Assembly: GCF_028288225.1 (NCBI RefSeq)
Contig: NZ_JAQBOC010000076.1
Span: forward strand, 62,001 to 126,000
Direction of reading: 5' to 3'
DNA: 64,000 nucleotides
From: Mucilaginibacter sp.
GTDB lineage: Bacteria > Bacteroidota > Bacteroidia > Sphingobacteriales > Sphingobacteriaceae
Part shown: positions 36,348 through 43,608 of the stretch, piece after piece
Layout: every line of letters starts with the position of its first letter
Numbering within the stretch: the stretch's first letter is position 1
Made by a program: the position numbers and the translations under genes
Notes under the pieces: model-generated
The model's input: only the letters and a program-made list of their open reading frames with translations
Databases searched by the model: none
Told to the model about the DNA's origin: nothing

Positions 36348-36929
36348 ATGGAAGACGACATTCTGATCCAGATAAGTAACCGGATTAAAGACCGAAGACG
36401 GGAAAAAAACATAACAGTACATGAACTTGCTATAAGGGCCAACGTTAGTAAAGGACTAATATCACAGATTGAGAACAGCCGTACCATACCGTCATTAATG
36501 GTATTGATAGAAATCATCAAGGCGCTTGAAATTGATCTTAATGAGTTTTTTAAAGACATCCGCTCAAAAAGTGATGATCTTCCTATCCTGGTAAAAAGAA
36601 AAACCGATTACGAGCATTTTGAAAAAGAACATGCATTGGGTTTTCATTACCAGCGGATCTTTACAAAATCCATCAATCCAGGCACCATTGATATTGTTAT
36701 TCTTGAGCTTGAGCCTGGCGCTACCCGCCCTTTGGTTGAAACCGATGCCTTTGAATACAAGTACGTGTTATCCGGCGAGATAGAATACCAGTTTAACGAG
36801 GAAAAGATAATCTTAAGCCAGGGCGATTCCATGTTATTTGACGGTCGAATCCCTCATACTCCAAAAAACCTTGGCACCACAACTGCCAGCATGCTTGTTA
36901 TTTATTTTTTTGAGGAGAAGGGGAAGTGA
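36348..36929 (+). CDS. XRE-family regulator with cupin sensor domain
   Basis: A 193-residue regulator: an N-terminal HTH_3 DNA-binding domain (about 8-64; RREKNITVHELAIRANVSKG then LISQIENSRTIPS) and a C-terminal cupin_2 domain (about 110-190; LEPGATRPL, YVLSGEIEYQF, LSQGDSMLFDGRIPH). Members of this class sense small metabolites and often control amine, amino-acid or aminophosphonate genes. It lies between the PhnZ-like gene and the HAD operon. It is the natural candidate to bind the 36-bp element at 37050 and 35128. Its stop codon is followed immediately by a word-repeat hairpin. Confidence 0.9.
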   Translation: MEDDILIQISNRIKDRRREKNITVHELAIRANVSKGLISQIENSRTIPSLMVLIEIIKALEIDLNEFFKDIRSKSDDLPILVKRKTDYEHFEKEHALGFHYQRIFTKSINPGTIDIVILELEPGATRPLVETDAFEYKYVLSGEIEYQFNEEKIILSQGDSMLFDGRIPHTPKNLGTTTASMLVIYFFEEKGK

Positions 36930-37027
36930 GTTGATTGGGTTGATTAGGTTAGATTGAGTTGATTAAGTTAATTCCGGCAGCAACTTATTCAACCTAATCA
37001 ACTCATTCTAACTCAATCAACTAATCC
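36930..37027. repeat. Word-repeat hairpin of the GTTGATTAG family
   Basis: The left arm is repeats of GTTGATTGG / GTTGATTAGG / GAGTTGATTAAG, then a short loop around CCGGCAGC, and the right arm is the complement words TCAACCTAATCAACTC and ACTCAATCAACTAATC. It starts at the base right after the XRE-cupin stop codon and ends 22 nt before the HAD promoter element. It probably separates the two transcripts. Confidence 0.65.
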
Positions 37028-37049
37028 ATAACACAACCTTAACACAAAA

Positions 37050-37085
37050 TTAGTTTGCTATTAATAAACTAAGTTTAGTATTGCT
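37050..37085 (+). promoter_or_regulatory. Shared 36-bp promoter/operator, HAD copy
   Basis: It reads TTAGTTT, then GCTATTAATAAAC, then TAAGTTTAGTATTGCT. It matches 32 of 36 bases with the SusC copy. The perfect inverted repeat TTAGTTT-n9-AAACTAA fills the left part. TTTG (37054-37057) and TAGTATTG (37076-37083), 18-19 bp apart, form a Bacteroidota-type promoter 21 nt before the HAD ATG. I saw no third copy by eye upstream of the phospholipase C, XRE-cupin or PhnZ-like genes. Confidence 0.75.
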
Positions 37086-37104
37086 CAACAATCCATAGAC
37101 AATT

Positions 37105-37791
37105 ATGTCAATAAAATTAGTAGTGTTTGATATAGCCGGCACAACGGTTAAAGATGACCATGACGTAAGCAAGGCTTTCCGGGAGGCTTTATTAAAATCA
37201 GGTTATGAAGTCCCTCTCGACCTGATAAATCCCCTTATGGGATATGAAAAAAATCTTGCCATAAAGCAGATCCTGCGCCTGCATGAGCATAACGATGCCA
37301 AAATAACTACGGAGCTGGTAAGCAAGATCCATAAGGAGTTTGTACAGCAAATGATAGCTCATTATAAAACAGCACCCGGCATTGAACCGCTGCCAAACGT
37401 TGAGGAAACTTTTGCGGCATTGAGAGCACAAGGCATACAAGTAGGTATAAATACGGGCTTCTCACGTGATATCGCCGATACTATAGTTCACCGCCTGAAA
37501 TGGGTTGAAAAAGAATTGATAGACCATGTTGTTGGTTCGGACGAAGTAGAGCTGGGCAGGCCGCACCCTTACATGATCCAGAAAATGATGATCGACGGTA
37601 AGATTGACAGGCCAAGGGAGGTTGCCAAGGTTGGCGATACTGAAGTTGATGTGCGCGAGGGCCAAAATGCGGGCTGTAAATATGTAATTGGCGTAACCAC
37701 CGGCATTTTTACCCGCCAGGAGCTTGAGCCATATAATCCTACACATATTATTGACGATATTGCACAGGTAATTAACATCATAAGCAAATAG
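37105..37791 (+). CDS. PhnX-like (phosphonatase-like) HAD hydrolase
   Basis: A 228-residue HAD enzyme of the phosphonatase-like group. The first motif is FDIAGTT (Asp9, with Ala11 where most HADs have Asp), as in phosphonoacetaldehyde hydrolase PhnX. PLMGYEK places Lys49 where PhnX has its Schiff-base lysine (MGxxK). GRPHPYM has Arg for the usual HAD Lys, and the last acidic motif is VGDTEVDVREG. It therefore probably cleaves the C-P bond of phosphonoacetaldehyde or a close analogue. It is first in an operon with the MFS and FAD genes. The precise substrate is not proven. Confidence 0.88.
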   Translation: MSIKLVVFDIAGTTVKDDHDVSKAFREALLKSGYEVPLDLINPLMGYEKNLAIKQILRLHEHNDAKITTELVSKIHKEFVQQMIAHYKTAPGIEPLPNVEETFAALRAQGIQVGINTGFSRDIADTIVHRLKWVEKELIDHVVGSDEVELGRPHPYMIQKMMIDGKIDRPREVAKVGDTEVDVREGQNAGCKYVIGVTTGIFTRQELEPYNPTHIIDDIAQVINIISK

Positions 37792-37793
37792 CT

Positions 37794-39113
37794 ATGCAAG
37801 TTATGGATCGCCTGCGTATAAAAGTTGCCAAATGGCCTTATGCGCTTTTATCGGTAACAGCGGGTGTTGCAGCCTTCGGGGCTTATACCTCTATGTATGC
37901 GTTCCGTAAAGCTTTTGCCGCCGGCACGTTCACAGGTCAGCAGTATTTTCATGTCGACTATAAGGTTTGGCTGGTTATTGCACAGATAATGGGCTACGCC
38001 CTGAGCAAGTTTTATGGCATTCGTTTTATTTCCGAAATAAATGGCGCCAAACGCGGGGTAACCATTTTAATGCTGATAGGAATTGCATGGCTGGCCTTGT
38101 TAGGCTTCGCATTAGTACCGGCTCCCTATAACATTATTTTCCTGTTTATAAACGGTTTTCCTTTGGGGTTAATATGGGGACTGGTGTTCGGCTATTTGGA
38201 AGGCCGACGCTCAACCGAGTTTATGGCTGCGGTGCTGTCAGTCAGCCTGATATTTGCATCGGGCTTTGTAAAAACAATAGGACGTACCCTGCTGCAGGTT
38301 TTGCCTATAAACGACTTCCAGATGCCGTTCTTAATGGGGGCTATTTTCGCAATTCCGCTGGTATTATTTGTGCTTTTTCTCGAGGTTGTTCCCCCGCCAA
38401 CTGCAGAAGATATTAAGCTGCGTACCAAACGCAAACCCATGAATGCTGAGGAACGCAGGCAGTTTTTAAAGCGCTTTTTACCGGGCATCATCCTAACCCT
38501 TATCATATATGTACTGCTAACTGTTATGCGCGACGTGCGCGATAATTTCGAGCCGGAAATTTGGGCTAGTTTGGGCATAAAAGGCACTATGATTTACACC
38601 ACTACAAATACAAAAATATCTGTAATTGTATTGATAGCCATCAGCCTGATGATCCTGATCCGAAAAAACCTGCGGGCATTCAGTATAATCCATCTAATGA
38701 TTATTGGAGGCTGCGTATTAATTGGTGCATCAACCATTTTATTTTCTTTAAATATAATAAGCCCCACCGCCTGGATGACTATGACAGGCCTTGGCTTATA
38801 CCTGGGCTACATACCTTACAACGCCATATTTTTTGAGCGGATGATAGCCACCTTTCACTATAAAAGTAATGTTGGTTTCCTGATATACGTTGCCGATTCA
38901 ATAGGTTACCTGGGCAGTGTAAGCCTGCTGCTTATAAAAGAGATTGGCCGGCCAAACATAAGCTGGGCTGATTTTTTTAAGGAAGGAGTTGTATTTGTAG
39001 CAGTTATTGGCGGTGTATGCGCAATTTTATCACTTTTATACTTTTTACAAAGCGCCCGCAAAGGCAATAAAGGCGAAAAATCACCACGAGAACTAAACAT
39101 ACAACCTGTATGA
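37794..39113 (+). CDS. MFS transporter (DUF5690-like), possible organophosphate carrier
   Basis: A 439-residue membrane protein with about 12 helices. It starts 2 nt after the HAD stop; a second ATG 9 nt further in (VMDRLRI) is also possible. The first helices (AAFGAYTSMYAFRKAFAAGTF) resemble the start of GlpT/UhpT-type organophosphate antiporters, which have a basic residue at that place. The last bases overlap the FAD gene as ATGA, so translation is coupled. Import of an aminophosphonate or glycerophospho-headgroup across the inner membrane is the likely job; this is inference from context. Confidence 0.82.
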   Translation: MQVMDRLRIKVAKWPYALLSVTAGVAAFGAYTSMYAFRKAFAAGTFTGQQYFHVDYKVWLVIAQIMGYALSKFYGIRFISEINGAKRGVTILMLIGIAWLALLGFALVPAPYNIIFLFINGFPLGLIWGLVFGYLEGRRSTEFMAAVLSVSLIFASGFVKTIGRTLLQVLPINDFQMPFLMGAIFAIPLVLFVLFLEVVPPPTAEDIKLRTKRKPMNAEERRQFLKRFLPGIILTLIIYVLLTVMRDVRDNFEPEIWASLGIKGTMIYTTTNTKISVIVLIAISLMILIRKNLRAFSIIHLMIIGGCVLIGASTILFSLNIISPTAWMTMTGLGLYLGYIPYNAIFFERMIATFHYKSNVGFLIYVADSIGYLGSVSLLLIKEIGRPNISWADFFKEGVVFVAVIGGVCAILSLLYFLQSARKGNKGEKSPRELNIQPV

Positions 39114-40285
39114 AACAAACATCTTCAACAAACTCCCCCTTCAGGGGGTCGGGGGGCTCGGCAATAATTATAGGGGCTGGTATTGTAGGACTTGCTACCG
39201 CGAGGGCGCTTGCCCTCAGAGGTTATAAAGTAACCATATTTGAGCGTAACGAGCGTGCCGTAGGTGCATCCATCCGTAATTTTGGGATGATCTGGCCAAT
39301 TGGACAGGCAACCGGTCCCCTGTTTGAACGGGCAATGCTGTCGCGCAGTATCTGGAAAGAAATTTGTACAGAAGCCAGGATCTGGCATGATGAGGTTGGA
39401 TCAATGCACCTGGCTTATCATGATGATGAATTGCAGGTAATAGCTGAATACGTGGAGATTAACCAGCATTTCCGCGACTGCAGTTTATTATCGCCAAAGC
39501 AAGCTTTGCAAAAATCGCCGGCAGTGAATCCGAATGGCTTAAAAGGAGCCTTATGGAGCGGCGAGGAAATGATAGTAGAATCAAGAGTTGCTGTAGGGCA
39601 GGTGGCTAAATACCTTGCTGAAAAATATAATGTGGAGTTTTACTGGAACACTGCCATCAGCCAGATAGATCATCCAAAAGTTATTTCAGGCAACCGCACC
39701 TGGGAAGCCGATGAGATTTTTGTTTGCAGCGGGGCTGATTTTGAAACGCTGTACCCTGATTTATTTTCAGAAACACAAATAACTAAATGCAAGCTGCAAA
39801 TGATGCGACTGGTTACCCAACCAGACGAATGGCGAATTGGCCCGTCATTATGCGGCGGCTTATCCATGATCCATTACCCTGGCTTCCAGGCTGCGGCATC
39901 ATTGCCTGCTTTACGGAAACGTTACGAGGAACAATATGCCGAATATCTGAAATGGGGCATTCATGTAATGGTATCGCAAAACGGCAGCGGCGAGCTAACC
40001 ATCGGCGATTCGCACGAATATGGCCTGGTTCATGACCCTTTCGACAAGGAATTTATTAATGATATGATAACTTCCTACTTACAAACTTTTGCCACTTTTA
40101 AGGACTGGAAATTACTGCAGTCATGGCACGGCATCTACCCCAAAATGACCAATGGCGCAACCGAACTGATTGTTGATATCGCACCCGGCGTAACCGTAAT
40201 AAACGGAGTTGGCGGCAACGGAATGACGCTATCTTTTGGGTTGTGCGAGGAGTACTTTTTGAAGAAAGTTGGCAGTTGGCAGTAA
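39110..40285 (+). CDS. FAD-dependent amine oxidase-like oxidoreductase of the phosphonate-linked TIGR03364 type
   Basis: A 391-residue DAO-family protein with an FAD motif IIIGAGIVGLATARALALRG near the N-terminus, then SIRNFGMIWPIGQATG and the closing GVGGNGMTLSFGL. This resembles the TIGR03364 group, known to sit next to PhnX-like HADs and proposed to oxidise an aminophosphonate to the aldehyde. The start overlaps the MFS stop (ATGA). Residues 8-17 (NSPFRGSGGS) are encoded by a palindromic intergenic-type repeat (39133-39158), and the last residues VGSWQ plus stop by another repeat (from 40268). Both ends of the gene are thus read from repeats. Confidence 0.85.
   Translation: MKQTSSTNSPFRGSGGSAIIIGAGIVGLATARALALRGYKVTIFERNERAVGASIRNFGMIWPIGQATGPLFERAMLSRSIWKEICTEARIWHDEVGSMHLAYHDDELQVIAEYVEINQHFRDCSLLSPKQALQKSPAVNPNGLKGALWSGEEMIVESRVAVGQVAKYLAEKYNVEFYWNTAISQIDHPKVISGNRTWEADEIFVCSGADFETLYPDLFSETQITKCKLQMMRLVTQPDEWRIGPSLCGGLSMIHYPGFQAAASLPALRKRYEEQYAEYLKWGIHVMVSQNGSGELTIGDSHEYGLVHDPFDKEFINDMITSYLQTFATFKDWKLLQSWHGIYPKMTNGATELIVDIAPGVTVINGVGGNGMTLSFGLCEEYFLKKVGSWQ
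39133..39158. repeat. CCCCCTT-AGGGGGT palindromic repeat inside the FAD gene
   Basis: It reads CTCCCCCTTCAGGGGGTC followed by GGGGGGCT. A close relative, GCCCTTTAGGGGGTTAGG followed by GGGC, is intergenic at 43581-43606. Here the repeat is in frame near the 5' end of a coding sequence and adds about 10 residues before the FAD-binding strand. Confidence 0.65.
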
Positions 40286-40398
40286 GCAGTTGGCACAATT
40301 TATATCGGGCAGTACAGTTAACAATATAACAATAAAAGAGTTGTTACTTTTGGAGTTAATCAATTAGAACTGCGCACTGCCAACCGAAAACTGCAAAC
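40268..40398. repeat. Word-repeat hairpin of the GGCAGTT family, copy 2
   Basis: Left arm GTTGGCAGTTGGCAGT followed by AAGCAGTTGGCAC; right arm CTGCGCACTGCCAACC followed by GAAAACTGCAAACT near 40370-40398. It begins inside the FAD oxidoreductase gene and supplies its last codons and stop. The words match copy 1 at 25758-25843. Between the arms, TACTTTTG (40345-40352) fits the -7 consensus and could start the phospholipase C transcript, but no clear -33 box is seen. Confidence 0.6.
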
Positions 40399-40431
40399 TA
40401 AAGATATTATATTTATACCTACATCAAATAA

Positions 40432-42966
40432 ATGGATACCAGGAGAGATTTTATAAAAAAGGCTGCAATGTTAACAGGCGCGGCTGGTTTATCGGGTTTA
40501 ATACCGGCTTCAATTCAAAAGGCAATGGCCATTAACCCGCCACCTGGCAGCACTTACATTGATGCCGAGCATATTGTTATCCTGATGCAGGAAAACCGGT
40601 CGTTTGATCATGTTTACGGTACGCTTAAGGGTGTAAGGGGATATAATGACCCGCGTGCCATTGATCTCCCTAACAAAAATAAAGTATGGCTTCAATCCAA
40701 CAAAAAAGGTGAAACTTACGCACCTTTTCATTTAGATATAAAAAATACAAAATCAACCTGGATGAGCTCACTCCCGCATTCATGGCGGAACCAGGTTAAT
40801 GCCCGTAACGATGGCAAATTTGATAAGTGGCTCGATAATAAGCGCAACGGCAACAAAGAATATGCAAATATGCCGCTTACCCTGGGCTACCATACCCGCC
40901 AGGATATCCCTTTTTACTATGCTTTGGCAGATGCTTTTACCGTTTGCGACCAGAACTTTTGCTCGGCCTTAACAGGTACTAACCCTAACCGGTTATATTT
41001 TTGGAGTGGCACCATCCGCGAAGAGCAAAATGAAAACTCACGCGCCCACGTTTGGAACGAGGATATGGATTATGGCACCCTTAAATGGAAAACCTTTCCT
41101 GAGCGTTTGGAAGAGAACGGCATTTCATGGAACTGTTACCAGAACGAGGTAGCCATAGATACCGGTTTTGAAGGCGAAGAAGACCCATGGCTGTCAAACT
41201 TCCAGGATAATCCCCTGGAATTTTTTGCACAATACAACATTCATTTGCACGAGCCGCATATCATCGCTATGGAGAAAAGATCGGCCGAGCTGCCTGCTAA
41301 GATTGATGAGCTGCAAAAAAAGATAGATGCTTTGCCTGCCGGTGATGCACATATCAGTCACCTTAAAAAACAATTAAGGGAGATGAAAAGCTACCTGGAA
41401 TCGGTTAATAAAGAACGTGAAGTTTATAAGCAGGGTATGTTTGATAAGCTGTCAGACAAGGAAAAAAGCCTGCATAACAAAGCATTCAGCAATAATAAAA
41501 ACGACCAGGATTACCGCACCCTCGTCGACTTAAAATATACAGACGACGGTACCACGCGCGAGCTGAAAGTGCCAAAAGGCGATGTGCTGCACCAATTTAG
41601 AGAGGATGTAAAAACCGGCAAGTTGCCAACCGTATCATGGGTAACGGCTCCTGAGAATTTTTCCGATCACCCAAGCGCAGCATGGTTTGGGGCATGGTAT
41701 GTATCAGAAGTGATGGATATCCTTACCCAAAATCCCGAGGTTTGGAAAAAAACTATCTTTATATTGGCCTATGACGAAAACGATGGCTACTTTGACCATG
41801 TGCCGCCATTTACTGCTCCGCATTCGCATAAAACAGGAACAGGCAAGGTATCTGACGGGATTGATACCCGTGTTGAATTTGTAACACTTGAACAAGAACT
41901 TGCCCGGAAGGATTTTCCTGAGAAATATGATAAGGAAAATTCCATAGGTTTAGGCTTCCGCGTGCCGCTTGTGATTGCATCACCATGGAGTAAAGGCGGC
42001 TGGGTAAACTCCGAAGTGTTTGATCATACTTCAACGTTACAGTTTTTAGAAACATTCCTGAGCAAAAAAACAGGTAAAAAAATCCAGGAATCAAACATCA
42101 GCGACTGGCGCCGTACCGTTTGCGGTGATCTTACCTCGGTATTCCGCCCTTATAATGGTGAGGTTATCCCTAAACCGGAGTTTTTACCGAAAGACGAATT
42201 TGTAGAGAGTATCCACAAAGCGCAGTTTAAAAAGCTGCCTGATAATTATAAATTGCTTACTGCCGATGAGATAGCTTTAATTAATAAAGCTCCTTATACA
42301 TCGCCGTACATGCCGAAGCAGGAAAAAGGCATCAAGCCATCATGCGCCCTGCCCTACCAGCTTTATGCCGATGGCAAATTAAGTGCGGATAAAAAATCAT
42401 TCGGGTTAAAGTTTACGGCAAGCGATAAAGTTTTTGGCAGTTCGGCATCGGGTTCACCATTTAATGTTTATGCACCTGGAAAATATCTTACTGAAGATCT
42501 GCGCACATGGGCGTACACCGCAAAAGCAGGCGATACTTTAACAGATGAATGGCCTTTAAGTGACTTTGAAAACAGCCATTACCACCTGCGGGTATATGGG
42601 CCAAACGGCTTTTTCCGCGAGTTTAAGGGCAGCGCCAATGATCCGGCATTAGATGTTGTATGCGAATACCAGCCCAACCATATAGACAGAAAAAAACTTA
42701 CCGGTAATATTGAGCTGAACCTGAATAATTTGGGTAGCCATCAACAAACCATTACGATTGCCGATCATGCTTATAAAACCAATAACCACGTAGTAACGGT
42801 TAAGCCAGCCGGTTCATCAACAGTAATGCTTAACCTGATCAACAGCCATGGCTGGTATGATTTCAGCGTTAAAGTTAATGGAGTACAAACCTTTGAAAAA
42901 AGGTACGCCGGCAGGGTTGAAACCGGGAAACCAAGCTTTAGTGATCCGCAAATGGGGAATGTGTAG
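40432..42966 (+). CDS. Tat-exported phospholipase C (phosphocholine-specific type, PF04185)
   Basis: An 844-residue enzyme with a Tat signal (RRDFIKK at 4-10, then a hydrophobic stretch to about residue 33). The catalytic domain carries QENRSFDHVYG (Glu54, Asn55), SALTGTNPNRLYFWSGT near 177-193, YDENDGYFDHVPP and FDHTSTLQFLE. A charged helical insert is at about 281-340. The C-terminal 200 residues hold two tandem beta-sandwich domains of the type found in PlcH/PlcN. It releases phosphoryl headgroups from phospholipids or sphingomyelin, and perhaps phosphonolipids here. It follows the FAD gene after a 146-nt repeat-filled gap and may have its own promoter. Confidence 0.92.
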   Translation: MDTRRDFIKKAAMLTGAAGLSGLIPASIQKAMAINPPPGSTYIDAEHIVILMQENRSFDHVYGTLKGVRGYNDPRAIDLPNKNKVWLQSNKKGETYAPFHLDIKNTKSTWMSSLPHSWRNQVNARNDGKFDKWLDNKRNGNKEYANMPLTLGYHTRQDIPFYYALADAFTVCDQNFCSALTGTNPNRLYFWSGTIREEQNENSRAHVWNEDMDYGTLKWKTFPERLEENGISWNCYQNEVAIDTGFEGEEDPWLSNFQDNPLEFFAQYNIHLHEPHIIAMEKRSAELPAKIDELQKKIDALPAGDAHISHLKKQLREMKSYLESVNKEREVYKQGMFDKLSDKEKSLHNKAFSNNKNDQDYRTLVDLKYTDDGTTRELKVPKGDVLHQFREDVKTGKLPTVSWVTAPENFSDHPSAAWFGAWYVSEVMDILTQNPEVWKKTIFILAYDENDGYFDHVPPFTAPHSHKTGTGKVSDGIDTRVEFVTLEQELARKDFPEKYDKENSIGLGFRVPLVIASPWSKGGWVNSEVFDHTSTLQFLETFLSKKTGKKIQESNISDWRRTVCGDLTSVFRPYNGEVIPKPEFLPKDEFVESIHKAQFKKLPDNYKLLTADEIALINKAPYTSPYMPKQEKGIKPSCALPYQLYADGKLSADKKSFGLKFTASDKVFGSSASGSPFNVYAPGKYLTEDLRTWAYTAKAGDTLTDEWPLSDFENSHYHLRVYGPNGFFREFKGSANDPALDVVCEYQPNHIDRKKLTGNIELNLNNLGSHQQTITIADHAYKTNNHVVTVKPAGSSTVMLNLINSHGWYDFSVKVNGVQTFEKRYAGRVETGKPSFSDPQMGNV

Positions 42967-42980
42967 GTGTTGAAAAAATA

Positions 42981-43130
42981 TCGTCATTGCGAGGAACGAA
43001 GCAAACTCTGCACATGCTAATCCATAAGAAAAGGTTTATGGTGACCAATTGGCTTAAAGCTAATCGGTCACCACAATCATTAAATTCTTGATTGTCCTTC
43101 GCAATGTTTGCTTCGTTCCTCGCAAGGACG
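42981..43130. repeat. 150-bp inverted repeat (TTGCGAGGAACGAAGC type)
   Basis: The ends are CGTCATTGCGAGGAACGAAG-CAAAC (42981-43005) and the reverse complement with one mismatch (43106-43130). The centre has a smaller stem around GGTGACC / GGTCACC. It fills the gap between the converging phospholipase C and thioredoxin genes. The TTGCGAGGAACGAAG word is a repeat found in many bacterial genomes. Confidence 0.7.
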
Positions 43131-43137
43131 CAAAGTA

Positions 43138-43434
43138 TTAAACAAACTGCTGTATAACCTGCTGCAATTGCCCGGCCTGTACTACGCCGCTTTGGCGCCA
43201 TTTGGTTTCGCTATTTTTAAATATCATAAGGGTAGGTACGCTTTGCACCCTATAGGCATTCGCCGCTGCCGGATTTTTGTCGATATCTATTTTTATAATA
43301 GTCACCTTATCGCCTAAAGCATCCTTTACCTGCTTTAATATGGGCGGCATCATCTTACACGGTCCGCACCACTCTGCTGAAAAATCAACCAATACAGGTT
43401 TATCTGATGCTATTATCTCCTGGAAATTTGCCAT
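43138..43434 (-). CDS. trxA: Thioredoxin
   Basis: A 98-residue thioredoxin with the active site WCGPC (Cys23, Cys26) in DFSAEWCGPCKMMPP, cis-Pro in VQSVPTLMIF and the DIDKNPAAANAY helix. The ATG at 43432-43434 (MANFQEII) is chosen; an upstream in-frame ATG would add 10 residues that do not fit the family. It has no signal peptide, so it is cytoplasmic. It reduces protein disulfides. No operon partner is visible. Confidence 0.93.
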   Translation of the reverse strand: MANFQEIIASDKPVLVDFSAEWCGPCKMMPPILKQVKDALGDKVTIIKIDIDKNPAAANAYRVQSVPTLMIFKNSETKWRQSGVVQAGQLQQVIQQFV

Positions 43435-43580
43435 GATGTTTTGGGGTTTATAACAAGGTAACACTTTTATAAGCCATAAGGTTTACTTATTGCTGAAAAT
43501 TACCTGGGAGTAACAAAAAGATTTCGGATGTCGGAATTTCGATGTCGGAATTAAAAACCTAAAATTACTTACCAAAAAAC

Positions 43581-43606
43581 GTTCGCCCTTTAGGGGGTTA
43601 GGGGGC
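43581..43606. repeat. GCCCTTTAGGGGGTTAGG-type repeat, intergenic copy
   Basis: It lies immediately downstream (minus sense) of the esterase gene. It is related to 39133-39158 inside the FAD gene. Just upstream, 43522-43553 holds a doubled GATGTCGGAATT word. Confidence 0.5.
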
Positions 43607-43608
43607 CT

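Noticed and set aside
40345..40352. TACTTTTG as the promoter of the phospholipase C gene.
   Set aside because: It matches the -7 consensus but no -33 box fits, and it lies inside a repeat; only mentioned with the repeat, not called as a promoter.
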